The notes: a model not told the origin generated them from the sequence alone. A stretch of 13,649 bases of DNA from Candidatus Binatia bacterium (GCA_022827045.1 JAJDTQ010000019.1:1-13649), one strand, 5' to 3'; counted from the first letter of the stretch, positions 1 to 7,104 are shown. Numbers and translations are program-made.

Positions 1-906
1 GCCGGCCCGCTGGATCTGGTAGTCGAGCCCGTTCTCCCCGCCCTCGCAGCCCACGAAGACATTGTCCAGCGTAGCGTACCGGCTGGGCTCATGCTCCGGA
101 TCGGGGCCGTGGTAGTTGCCGTGGGAGTTCCACTCCCCGAAAAACCCGTGGGACCGATCCATCCGGTCCATCCAGAAGGTGATCCAACCGGCGCCCCCCT
201 CCAGGAAGGCCACCCGAAGGTTCGGGAAACGGTCGAACACGCCGTGGTAGACCATCCCGGAGAACGCGATCATCAGGCTGAAGGGATGGCCCAGCCCGGC
301 GATGGGAACGAACGCCTCGAGGGTGTCGAGGCCCATGCCGTGATGACAGCCGCCGTGCACCGCCAGTCCGCAGCCCAGCCGTTCGGCTTCTTCGTAGACG
401 GGCCAGTAGGTCTTGTGGCCCAGATCCATGGGCAGGCCGCGCGAGGGCAGCATGGCTCCGAGCATGCCCAACTCGGTCACCGCGCGACGAAGCTCCTTCA
501 CCGCCTCCTGCGGGTCCTGCAGCGGGATCAGCGCCATGCCCTTGAGCCGCGGGTTGTCCTTGAGGTAGCGGTCGTGGAGCCAACTGTTGTAGGCGTGGGC
601 CACCGCGCAGGCCCAGTCCGGCATGCTGATGTTGCCCATGGCGAGGCCCCAGGTGGGGTAGAGCACACTGCACTCGAACCCGGCCTCTTCCACGAACGAC
701 CGCCAGTCCTCGGGGGTCACGGGTTCGCCGCCGCCGAAGGCGCCCTCGCTCAGGTACTTGAGCCCCAGGTGATGATGGTCCAGGGAGGGGAAGACCCGCG
801 TCAGGATGCGTTTGCTCGCTTGGCTGCGGTAGGGCTCCTCGATGTAATCGACGATGGACTCGTCCTCGATTACGTGGCCGTCGGCGTCGATGACGGGTAG
901 GCTCAT
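1..906 (-). CDS. Amidohydrolase-2 family metal-dependent hydrolase (partial, 3' end outside window)
   Basis: The 302 visible codons read in one open frame from ATG at 906 to the window edge, so the C-terminus is missing. An AGGAGG at 915-920, eight bases upstream, fixes the start. The N-terminus has a D-A-D-G-H motif (residues 7-11), the position where TIM-barrel amidohydrolases usually carry the metal-binding HxH. A second His lies in V-H-G-G (about 184), and the stretch around 227-241 (FPNLRVAFLEGGAGWI) is typical of the Amidohydro_2 family that includes ACMSD-like decarboxylases and hydrolases. The first His of HxH is Asp here, as in many environmental members. The substrate cannot be told. 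It lies 68 bp downstream of npdG on the same strand, so co-transcription is possible, but a dyad at 933-962 sits between them and no role in F420 metabolism is implied. The family is well supported; the function is open. Confidence 0.88.
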   Translation of the reverse strand, partial: MSLPVIDADGHVIEDESIVDYIEEPYRSQASKRILTRVFPSLDHHHLGLKYLSEGAFGGGEPVTPEDWRSFVEEAGFECSVLYPTWGLAMGNISMPDWACAVAHAYNSWLHDRYLKDNPRLKGMALIPLQDPQEAVKELRRAVTELGMLGAMLPSRGLPMDLGHKTYWPVYEEAERLGCGLAVHGGCHHGMGLDTLEAFVPIAGLGHPFSLMIAFSGMVYHGVFDRFPNLRVAFLEGGAGWITFWMDRMDRSHGFFGEWNSHGNYHGPDPEHEPSRYATLDNVFVGCEGGENGLDYQIQRAG

Positions 907-932
907 GGGTCCGGCCTCCTGTGAAATAATTC

Positions 933-962
933 TAACCGAGCCTTGGCGCTGAAATTCGGTTA
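933..962 (-). promoter_or_regulatory. Dyad/hairpin between npdG and the amidohydrolase gene
   Basis: Perfect 7-bp arms (TAACCGA at 933-939 and TCGGTTA at 956-962) enclose a 16-base loop that contains a smaller GCC/GGC pairing. On the minus strand it is followed by an A/T-rich run (GAATTATTT), not a clean U-tract. It could be a weak intercistronic terminator, an mRNA processing hairpin or an operator for the downstream gene. The dyad is directly visible; its function is a guess. Confidence 0.35.
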
Positions 963-974
963 CTGCGCGGCAGC

Positions 975-1637
975 TCAGTGAATACCGGTAATTTTGACGC
1001 TGGCATGCTTGGATTTGTAACGGCGGTTGAGGGCGATCAGCACTCCCGTGAGCCCTTCCACCACGTAGGCGTTGGCCGCCGGACCGGCGTCCAGGCCGGT
1101 GGCCCCGATGCGCTCCAGCAACTCGATGACGCGGTCCTTGGCCTCCCGGCTGTCGCCGCAGACCAGGACGTCGCCCAGGGGCTCTTCCGGAGCGCTCAGG
1201 TCCAGCGCCGAGATGTTGTGCAGGGCGCCGATGACCGGGGTGCCGTCCCCCAGGATCTTCTGCGCCTCCAGCAGCGCCGAGCCGGCCTCGGGCACGAACG
1301 GCCTGCCCTTGGCGAGCGGCACCACCGCGTCGATGACGATCTTCCCCCGAAGCTCTTCGGCGAGGTCGCTCACCATCTTCTCCTGGCCTTCATAGGGAAC
1401 CGAGATGACCGCCAGCTCCGCCTCCCGTACCGCGTCGGCGTTGAGCATCCCCTCCACGAAATCGGTGCCCAGTCTCTCGTTCAAATCCTTGGCGGCGTCC
1501 GCGCCCTTCTGCGCGTCGCGCGAACCGATCAGGACCTTCACGCCGGGCCGTGCCAGGCGGCTCGCCAGGCCCATCCCCAGACTTCCGGTCCCTCCCACGA
1601 TTGCGATTGAAATGGAGTCTTGCATGGGAAGGCTCAT
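975..1637 (-). CDS. npdG: F420:NADP(H) oxidoreductase (NADPH-dependent F420 reductase)
   Basis: This 220-residue protein, the usual family length, catalyses reversible hydride transfer between F420 and NADP in the cytoplasm. An N-terminal Rossmann fold is visible: a beta strand, then G-G-T-G-S-L-G (residues 15-21), then G-L-A-S-R-L-A. A G-S-R-D segment (38-41) follows at the end of the second strand, where this family binds the 2'-phosphate of NADP. The GGTG.LG.GLA.RLA pattern matches archaeal Fno and bacterial NpdG rather than generic short-chain reductases. ATG at 1637 is used; an ATG at 1625 would remove four residues, and neither has a strong Shine-Dalgarno sequence. It follows cofE by about 100 bp on the same strand, so this enzyme would couple the F420 made by the cluster to the NADPH pool. 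Confidence 0.92.
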   Translation of the reverse strand: MSLPMQDSISIAIVGGTGSLGMGLASRLARPGVKVLIGSRDAQKGADAAKDLNERLGTDFVEGMLNADAVREAELAVISVPYEGQEKMVSDLAEELRGKIVIDAVVPLAKGRPFVPEAGSALLEAQKILGDGTPVIGALHNISALDLSAPEEPLGDVLVCGDSREAKDRVIELLERIGATGLDAGPAANAYVVEGLTGVLIALNRRYKSKHASVKITGIH

Positions 1638-1738
1638 AGCATGTTCGCGTCAGGTCCGACAAATACGAGCCTGGGATGCGCGAAGAGGGGCCTCCGGGCA
1701 GCAGCAATGGAACTGCCGTGATGCGTTGCGTTGATCTG

Positions 1739-2503
1739 CTACCGGCCGCCGCGGAACAGGTCGTCCGCGGCGGGGCGGATGAGATCTTGCGCCGTGCCGT
1801 CGTGGGACGGCAGCTCGCAGCCGCGGACGATGGCGGCGGGGATGTGGTCGGTCTTTCCCATGACCAGCTCCGCCGCTCCGGCAATCTGATCGGCCACCGC
1901 CGTAACCGACGCCTTGAGCTCGTAGCCGTAAGGGTCGCGGCCTCCACGGTAGTCGATGAGGGGGGCGAAACCGGCGACGCCGATGGCTACGTCGGTGGTG
2001 CCCAGGCGCCAGGGGCGGCCGAAGGTGTCGGTGATGACGACGCCCACGGTGACCCCGGTAAGCCGTTGCACCTCTTCCCGGAGGCGCCGGGCGGACCCGT
2101 CCGGGTCCTCGGGCAGCAGCAGCGCCCGGTCAACGCCGACGTTCGACAGGTCGATGCCGGCGTTGGCGCATACGAAACCGTGGTGGGTCTCCACGACGAT
2201 GGTGCTGCGTCCCCTGGCCACGATGCGGCGGCTCTCCCGCAGGATGAGCTCCAGCAGGCGAGGGTCCTTGCCGTCGAGCTCGGCGGAGAGCCGTGACGCT
2301 TCCGCCGATGGCCTGACAGTGCTCAGGTCCACGGCCCGGCCTTCGGACTTGGAGACGATCTTCTGCGCCAGCACCAGCACGTCGCCCTGCAGCAGGGCGA
2401 TTCCCGCCCGCGCGCATGCCTCCACCACCAGCCGGCCCAGCGGGTCGCCGGACTCGATCTCGCCGAGTCCTTCCACGGCAATGATTTCAAGGCGCCGCGC
2501 CAT
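1739..2503 (-). CDS. cofE: Coenzyme F420-0:L-glutamate ligase (single-domain CofE)
   Basis: CofE adds L-glutamates to F420-0 using GTP, the last steps of F420 synthesis. About 254 residues fit single-domain CofE. Family blocks are clear: an N-terminal strand with V-E-G-L-G-E-I and G-D-P-L; G-D-V-L-V-L-A-Q-K-I-V-S-K-S-E-G-R; then V-V-I-T-D-T-F-G-R-P-W-R-L-G-T-T-D-V-A-I-G. It ends in DDLFRGGR, where archaeal CofE ends, so the nitroreductase-like C-terminal half of actinobacterial FbiB is absent. I place the start at ATG 2503, with GGTGAG at suitable spacing. ATG 2509 is also possible. The frame stays open to a TTG at 2548 that overlaps the cofC stop, but those extra residues (SRPARPARP...) do not look conserved. 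It is probably translated with cofC just upstream. Confidence 0.93.
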   Translation of the reverse strand: MARRLEIIAVEGLGEIESGDPLGRLVVEACARAGIALLQGDVLVLAQKIVSKSEGRAVDLSTVRPSAEASRLSAELDGKDPRLLELILRESRRIVARGRSTIVVETHHGFVCANAGIDLSNVGVDRALLLPEDPDGSARRLREEVQRLTGVTVGVVITDTFGRPWRLGTTDVAIGVAGFAPLIDYRGGRDPYGYELKASVTAVADQIAGAAELVMGKTDHIPAAIVRGCELPSHDGTAQDLIRPAADDLFRGGR

Positions 2504-2544
2504 GCACATGCTCACCAAGGGACGCGCCGGTCGCGCAGGACGGC

Positions 2545-3240
2545 TCAACCCGCCTCGGCGAAAAAGCTGCTGCCGTTGTCCCGCATGGCGGCGAGGCGGT
2601 CATGGGTGCGCCCGCCGTCCAGCCGCCGGATGAGCTGCCGGAGGTCGGCGGGCTCATCGATGTCCAGCGCAATGCGCGGGTTCTCGACCACGTTGACGAG
2701 GACGCCGCGGGAAGCCGCCTCGTCCTGGTGATAGCGGAAGCTGTCGTAGCCGAACCGGAGCCTGAGCACGTCCGGCGGCGCCAACAGCAGCGCGTTGGTA
2801 CCCATGCGGTCGTGGGAAGGCGTGAGTACGGCGAAGGGTATGCCGGGATCGGCGGGCGCGGCCCGGAGCACGGACTCCACATCCTCGGCGCGCAAGAGCG
2901 GGATATCCCCCGGCAGCACCAGCGCGGCGTCCATGCCCGCCCCTTTCATCACGTCGAGGGCGAAGTGGACCGCATCGGTCTCACCCGTCTCCTCGGCTTC
3001 CCGGATGACGTCCACGTTCATGCCCGAGACCCAGTCCACCACCTCGGTGGAGCCGGTGACCACGCAGGTTTCGTGGATTCCCCGGGCCCGGGTCACTTCG
3101 GCCAGCACGTCGTGCACCATGGCCTTCATCAGTTCCGAGCGCTCGGGCAGGCTGAGCCGCGGGGAAAGCCGGTGTTTGGCCCCGTGAAACCCCTTGACGG
3201 GTATGAGCGCGCCAATCTTCATGACCGAACAGAAATCCAT
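2545..3240 (-). CDS. cofC: 2-phospho-L-lactate (or phosphoenolpyruvate/3-phosphoglycerate) guanylyltransferase
   Basis: CofC/FbiD uses GTP to activate a three-carbon phospho-acid, giving the unstable guanylyl donor for CofD. The 231-residue protein is a MobA-like nucleotidyltransferase. It has I-P-V-K...A-K-H-R-L-S-P near the N-terminus (13-27), L-P-G-D-I-P (109-114) for metal and nucleotide binding, M-G-T-N-A-L (146-151), F-G-Y-D-S-F-R-Y-H (163-171) and D-I-D-E-P-A-D-L (193-200), all typical of CofC. The family normally begins close to the MKIGALIPVK stretch, so the internal ATG at 3222 may be the true start; the ATG at 3240 has an AGGTG that is rather close. Which phospho-acid it uses (2-phospholactate in archaea, PEP in mycobacteria, 3-phosphoglycerate in Mycetohabitans) cannot be read from the motifs. 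The repeat-rich gap separates it from cofD. Confidence 0.92.
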   Translation of the reverse strand: MDFCSVMKIGALIPVKGFHGAKHRLSPRLSLPERSELMKAMVHDVLAEVTRARGIHETCVVTGSTEVVDWVSGMNVDVIREAEETGETDAVHFALDVMKGAGMDAALVLPGDIPLLRAEDVESVLRAAPADPGIPFAVLTPSHDRMGTNALLLAPPDVLRLRFGYDSFRYHQDEAASRGVLVNVVENPRIALDIDEPADLRQLIRRLDGGRTHDRLAAMRDNGSSFFAEAG

Positions 3241-3274
3241 AGCACCTGACCGGGCAATTTTGAAACTTTCCGTT

Positions 3275-3371
3275 CCGTCATTCCTGCCCTTTCTCCGTCA
3301 TTCCCGCCTCCCTTCCGTCATTCCGCCTCCCTTCCGTCATTCCGCCTCCCTTCCGTCATTCCGCCTCCCTT
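3275..3371. repeat. Tandem array of 19-20 bp units (CCGTCATTCCGCCTCCCTT)
   Basis: Five head-to-tail units lie at 3275-3294, 3295-3314, 3315-3333, 3334-3352 and 3353-3371. The last three are identical 19-mers; the first two are 20-base variants. Each begins CCGTCATTCC, the same ten bases that open the inverted-repeat element starting at 3372, so the array runs in phase into that element. It lies in the cofD-cofC gap and has no coding potential of its own. It is too short, and lacks unique spacers, to be CRISPR. Confidence 0.9.
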
Positions 3372-3471
3372 CCGTCATTCCCGCGAAAGCGGGAATCCAG
3401 GTGGGGTGGTGCCGGGGCAATGGAGCCGCCACACCACCACCCCTGGATTCCCGCTTTCGCGGGAATGACGG
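3372..3471. repeat. Large inverted repeat with nested palindromes (REP/dRS3-like element)
   Basis: Two perfect 30-bp arms (3372-3401 and 3442-3471) are inverted around a 40-bp centre, and imperfect pairing continues inward through GT-rich and AC-rich flanks. Each arm holds its own palindrome, ATTCCC-N8-GGGAAT (3377-3396 and 3447-3466), the same layout as neisserial dRS3 repeats and similar to a widespread 'GTCATTCCCGCG' dispersed repeat. Beyond the right arm, degenerate inverted copies of the left-hand tandem unit continue at about 3483-3490 and 3499-3506, so the symmetry extends past the arms. Transcribed, it would form a long hairpin between cofD and cofC. It is most likely a non-autonomous mobile or REP-type element; no transposase is nearby. 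Confidence 0.9.
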
Positions 3472-3586
3472 GAAAAGGCAGAAATGACGGGAGAGGCGGG
3501 AATGAGATGTGCGGGGCTCGGTGCCGTCCCGGCGTCCGTGGGTCGGTGCCTGTCCGAAGGTTGGTGACGGATGCGCGGGCGTTGTC

Positions 3587-4510
3587 TCAAGCGGTGAGCC
3601 GGAGCAACTCCCGGGCCAGCCGTTTCTTGTCGTCGAGGGTGTCCATGCGTATGGGAGTGGCCCGTACGTCGATGCCGAGCTTCTCCACGGCCGGTTGCAG
3701 GTCACGGTCTTCCGTGTCGATGACCATCACGTCCACGAAGTCCCGGTAGGCCGCGGCGAGGCCCGCCGCCGACGCCTCCACGCCCAGCGTGGCCATGAGC
3801 TTGTGGGCCGGCCCGCTGAAGGACCGCCCGCCCACCATGGGGCTCACCGCCGCCACCGTCGCGGCCGTTGCCCGCAGGGCCTCCCGGACGCCGGGCACGG
3901 CAAGGATCGGGCCGATGCTGGTTGCCGGGTTGCTGGGGCACACCACCACCATGGAAGCGCCGTGGATGGCGTCCAGCAGGCCGGGCGCCGGGCTGCAGCC
4001 CTCGATGCCCCGGTAGCGCAGGCTCAGGACATCGGGCTGCCAGCGCGCCTTGACGAAATATTCCTGGAAGGAGATCTCGCCGCCCGTGGTCGACAGCCGG
4101 GTCTCCACTCGCTGGTCGGACATGGGCAGCACGTTGGATCCCACCCCCAGCTCACGGCATAGCTCGGCGGTGACCGCTGACAGCGGCCGCCCCTCGGCGA
4201 GAAGCCGGGTGCGGGTCAGGTGGGTGGCGAAATCGCGGTCGCCCACGTGGAACCAGGTCTCGTTGCCCAGGCGCTGGAGCTGGTCCAGCACCGTGAAGGT
4301 GTCGTCCCGGATGCCCCAGCCCTTGGCCGGGTCGATGAGGCCCGCGAGGGTGTAGACGATGGTGTCGACATCGGGGGATACGTGGAGGCCGTGCACCAGC
4401 GAGTCGTCGCCGGTGTTGCACACCACCACCAGGTCTTCGGGAGCCGTCTCCTCGTGAAAGCCCAGGACGAGCTTGGCGCCGCCCGTGCCTCCCGTGAGGA
4501 GGACGACCAT
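3587..4510 (-). CDS. cofD: 2-phospho-L-lactate (phospho-acid) transferase, F420-0 or dehydro-F420-0 synthase
   Basis: CofD/FbiA transfers the phospho-acid moiety from the CofC product to Fo with release of GMP. The 307-residue length is typical. Visible family motifs are G-G-T-G-G-A-K (7-13) at the N-terminal nucleotide fold, N-T-G-D-D (32-36), H-V-S-P-D-V-D-T-I-V-Y (43-53), G-W-G-I-R-D-D-T (64-71), P-S-N-P (192-195) and S-P-M-V-G-G...G-P-A-H-K-L-M (223-239). ATG at 4510 lies four bases after the cofH stop, and AGGAAG immediately precedes it, so translation is probably coupled to cofH. The gene ends just before the 346-bp repeat region, which may lower expression of cofC and the genes after it relative to cofGHD. 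Identity is very secure. Confidence 0.95.
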   Translation of the reverse strand: MVVLLTGGTGGAKLVLGFHEETAPEDLVVVCNTGDDSLVHGLHVSPDVDTIVYTLAGLIDPAKGWGIRDDTFTVLDQLQRLGNETWFHVGDRDFATHLTRTRLLAEGRPLSAVTAELCRELGVGSNVLPMSDQRVETRLSTTGGEISFQEYFVKARWQPDVLSLRYRGIEGCSPAPGLLDAIHGASMVVVCPSNPATSIGPILAVPGVREALRATAATVAAVSPMVGGRSFSGPAHKLMATLGVEASAAGLAAAYRDFVDVMVIDTEDRDLQPAVEKLGIDVRATPIRMDTLDDKKRLARELLRLTA

Positions 4511-4514
4511 CTTC

Positions 4515-5759
4515 CTACAAACCGGCGGCCGGCTGGTCCGGAGCGCTGTCGGTTCCTCCGAACCCCGCCGCGGGAAGATCGGCCTCGTCCTCCCAGGTTC
4601 TCAGAATCTCGTAGCCCGTGGAGCGCTCCGCCGGAATCCGGTTGATGCCGCGGATCAGCGAGCGGAACTCATGGGGCCAGATCATCTGCCCCTCGGTGGA
4701 GCCCGCCAGCCGGGAGATACTCTCCTCCATGAGGGTGCCGCCGAAGTCGTTGGCGCCGGACTTGAGACAGAGCTGCGACATGCGCCGGCCCATCTTCACC
4801 CAGGAAACCTGGACGTTGGGGATGGCGTCGTTCAGGAGCACCCGCGCCAGGGCGTGCACCCGGATGTCCTCCTCCTCGGTGGGGCCGGGCCGCGCCAGCC
4901 CCTGCGCGTAGAGGGCGGTGTTTTCGTGCACGAACCCGAGCGGGACGAACTCGGTGAAGCCGCCGGTCTCCTTCTGGATGTCCCGCAGCAGCAGCATGTG
5001 GTTGACCCAGTGGCTGCCGTCCTCCCGGTGGCCGTACATCATGGTCGAGGTGGTGAAGATGCCCACCTCATGGGCGGTCCGGATCACCCGGATCCACTGC
5101 TCGGTGCTGACCTTGTTCTTCGACAGCACCATCCGCACCTCGTCGTCCAGGATCTCCGCGGCCGTGCCCGGCACGCTGTCGAGACCGGAGTCCCGCAGCA
5201 TTCTCAGGTACTCGTCCACGGGCATGCCGGTGAGCTCCACGCCGTAGGTGATCTCCATGGGCGAGTAGGCGTGGATGTGGATGCCGGGGACCCGGGAGCG
5301 GATGGCCTGCAACAGGTCGCGGTAGTAGAAAGGCGACATGCCCTTGGGCAGGCCGCCCTGCATGCAGATCTCGGTGGCGCCGCGGTTCCACGCCTCTTCG
5401 GCCTTGTCCGCCACCTCTTCCAGGGAGTTGTCCCAGCTTCCGGGCTTGTTGGGCCCGGTGTGGAACGCGCAGAACTTGCAGCCCACGTAGCACACGTTGG
5501 TGAAGTTGATGTTGCGGCACACCACGTAGGTGATGCGGTCGCCGACCTTGGCCTGCCGCATGAGATCGGCCGTGACCGCCAGGGCGGCGAGCTCGTCACC
5601 GCTCACCTCCGACAACGCCAGCCCCTCTTCCCGCGTGACCTCCCGGCCCGCCAGGGCATCTTCAAGGATCCGCGCGACCCGACCGTCGATGCGGGGCAAC
5701 AGTTGGTTCAGCCGCCCGGCCCCGTCGTCATAGTCGAACATCGCTTCGATGTGGCTCAT
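4515..5759 (-). CDS. cofH: Fo synthase subunit 2, radical SAM (CofH)
   Basis: CofH is a radical SAM enzyme that joins tyrosine to 5-amino-6-ribitylaminouracil, giving the substrate that CofG cyclises to Fo. The 414-residue protein carries the cluster motif C-Y-V-G-C-K-F-C (Cys about 90, 94, 97) within N-F-T-N-V-C..., then C-A-F-H. Further family blocks are M-Q-G-G-L-P-K-G, H-I-H-A-Y-S-P-M-E-I and V-P-G-T-A-A-E-I-L. The later segment V-K-M-G with A-N-D-F-G-G-T-L-M-E-E is the CofH/MqnC-type C-terminal signature. The MQGG-L and Y-S-P-M-E-I motifs with the cof neighbours favour CofH over MqnC. The start at 5759 is chosen because a GGAGGA lies six bases upstream; the frame is open to 5819, but that extension is inside cofG. 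The gene overlaps the cofG 3' end by 32 bp. Confidence 0.95.
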   Translation of the reverse strand: MSHIEAMFDYDDGAGRLNQLLPRIDGRVARILEDALAGREVTREEGLALSEVSGDELAALAVTADLMRQAKVGDRITYVVCRNINFTNVCYVGCKFCAFHTGPNKPGSWDNSLEEVADKAEEAWNRGATEICMQGGLPKGMSPFYYRDLLQAIRSRVPGIHIHAYSPMEITYGVELTGMPVDEYLRMLRDSGLDSVPGTAAEILDDEVRMVLSKNKVSTEQWIRVIRTAHEVGIFTTSTMMYGHREDGSHWVNHMLLLRDIQKETGGFTEFVPLGFVHENTALYAQGLARPGPTEEEDIRVHALARVLLNDAIPNVQVSWVKMGRRMSQLCLKSGANDFGGTLMEESISRLAGSTEGQMIWPHEFRSLIRGINRIPAERSTGYEILRTWEDEADLPAAGFGGTDSAPDQPAAGL

Positions 5760-6975
5760 GATTTCCTCCAGCGGCGCCTGGCGGCACGAGGCCGTCCTCG
5801 CCGCACAACCTCTCAACATAGGGAATCAGCTCGGGCGCGATGAACCGCTCCGCCCGGGCGATGTATTCGGGATAGATGGGGAGCCGGGGCCTCAACGTGA
5901 AACCGGCCGCCCCCGTCCGCTCCGCCAGCTCCACCAGTTCGGGCCAGGGGGCTTCGGGGTTGATGAAGTCGCGGGTCACGGGCGACACTCCGCCCCAATC
6001 GTTGATGCCCGCGTTGAGGTACCATTCATAACATTCCGGCGTGAGATTGGGCGGCGCCTGGATGTTCATGTCGCCGCCCAGGACCAGCCGCGCCAGCGCG
6101 ATGGTCCTGGCCTCCTCGTCATAGTCCGCGTGCGGCTGGTCGCGCATGGGAATCTCGGGCTTCACACGGAAATTCTGCACGATCACTTCCTGTATGTGGC
6201 CGTAGCGGTCATGCAGATCCCGGATGGCGTACAGCGATGCGATGCGCTCCTCCCAGGTTTCGCCGATGCCGATGAGGATCCCGGTGGTGAACGGGATGCG
6301 CAACCGGCCCGCCTCGGCCAGAGTCCGGAGCCGCGCCGCCGGCTTCTTGTCCGGCGCGTCGGCATGGGGGCCGCCCGGCTCCATGAGGCGTTCGCTGACG
6401 TTCTCGAGCATGAGCCCCATGCTGACGTTGACCCGCCTGAGCCGTTCCAGGTCCCCGCGGGCCATGAGCCCGGGGTTGGCGTGGGGCAACAGGCCGGTCT
6501 CCTCCAGCACCACCCGGCAGGCATCGTGCAGGTATTCCAGCGTCCTGCGGTAACCCGCCCGGCCGAGGAACTCCCGCATCTCGGGGTAGATGGCCTCGGG
6601 CTTGTCCCCCAGGCTGAACAGCACCTCGGTGCAGCCCATCATCCCGGCGCGCCGCACCGTCTCCAACACCTCCTCCAGGGTCATGGTGCGGGCGCCCGCT
6701 TCGCCGGGAGCCTTGCGGAACGTGCAGTAACCGCAGAAGTCGCGGCAGAGATTGGTCAGCGGAACGAAGACCTTGGGGGAGAAGGTGACGGTCCGGCCCT
6801 TGTGGCGGTCGCGCAACTCCGCGGCCGCTCGAAGCAGCGCCGTGAACTCGTCTCCCTCGACACCGGACAGCAGGAGGGCGTCGCCCGGCGCCAAGGCCCC
6901 GCCGTCGAGACATTCCTTCAGCAGTCGTGGGACTCGGCGCGTCGTCATTGGCCAAACGCTCAAATTGGTTTGCAT
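5728..6975 (-). CDS. cofG: Fo synthase subunit 1, radical SAM (CofG)
   Basis: CofG (7,8-didemethyl-8-hydroxy-5-deazariboflavin synthase) closes the deazaflavin ring of Fo after CofH has acted. Starting at ATG 6975 gives 415 residues. The radical SAM motif is C-R-D-F-C-G-Y-C (Cys about 77, 81, 84) after V-F-V-P-L-T-N-L, the usual CofG context. Other blocks are F-S-L-G-D-K-P-E, P-H-A-N-P-G-L-M, S-M-G-L-M-L-E-N-V-S-E-R-L and G-I-L-I-G-I-G-E-T, then Q-N-F-R-V-K-P and N-A-G-I-N-D-W-G-G-V-S-P-V-T-x-D-F. An ATG at 6948 gives a shorter version starting MTTRRVPRLL. The frame runs open to 7230, but the extra residues look non-conserved and Cys-scattered, so I leave them out. It is the first gene of the minus-strand cluster, with cofH as its immediate overlapping partner. 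Confidence 0.94.
   Translation of the reverse strand: MQTNLSVWPMTTRRVPRLLKECLDGGALAPGDALLLSGVEGDEFTALLRAAAELRDRHKGRTVTFSPKVFVPLTNLCRDFCGYCTFRKAPGEAGARTMTLEEVLETVRRAGMMGCTEVLFSLGDKPEAIYPEMREFLGRAGYRRTLEYLHDACRVVLEETGLLPHANPGLMARGDLERLRRVNVSMGLMLENVSERLMEPGGPHADAPDKKPAARLRTLAEAGRLRIPFTTGILIGIGETWEERIASLYAIRDLHDRYGHIQEVIVQNFRVKPEIPMRDQPHADYDEEARTIALARLVLGGDMNIQAPPNLTPECYEWYLNAGINDWGGVSPVTRDFINPEAPWPELVELAERTGAAGFTLRPRLPIYPEYIARAERFIAPELIPYVERLCGEDGLVPPGAAGGNHEPHRSDVRL
5764..5769 (-). promoter_or_regulatory. Ribosome binding site that fixes the cofH start
   Basis: The minus strand reads GGAGGA, with AAATC between it and the ATG at 5759. The site lies within the last codons of cofG. The upstream possible start at 5819 has no comparable signal, so this site selects the shorter cofH and implies translational coupling to cofG. 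Confidence 0.75.
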
Positions 6976-7084
6976 AACGGATAAGGGTTGGCAGGTCAAC
7001 TCGGAGACTCTCCGGTCCCGAGCCGTGGAGGGGGTCTTGCATTTTCGCCGCAGATGAAGGAAATTTCTGTCAAGTGTCAACCCC

Positions 7085-7104
7085 GTCTCCGGCGTAACGG
7101 AGAC
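7085..7104 (-). promoter_or_regulatory. Perfect 7-bp dyad next to TTGACA, candidate operator
   Basis: Arms GTCTCCG and CGGAGAC flank a six-base centre. The dyad sits immediately upstream of the TTGACA pair on the minus strand, the position expected of an activator or repressor site for the cof operon. It could equally be a chance hairpin. Confidence 0.3.

Noticed and set aside
91..900. Plus-strand 269-codon frame opposite the amidohydrolase
   Set aside because: The minus-strand frame gives recognisable Amidohydrolase-2 motifs and a perfect Shine-Dalgarno sequence; the plus frame is a shadow.
3275..3371. Possible CRISPR array
   Set aside because: Units are 19-20 bp, contiguous and without unique spacers; they share their start with the neighbouring palindromic element, and no cas gene is present.
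3337..3749. Open frames crossing the repeat region on both strands
   Set aside because: They are built from the repeat units themselves or the antisense of cofD, with no start signal or family resemblance.
4473..6984. Long plus-strand open frames antisense to cofH and cofG (456 and 411 codons)
   Set aside because: They mirror the high-GC third-position pattern of the minus-strand genes, contain His/Arg/Gln-rich low-complexity sequence and match no family.
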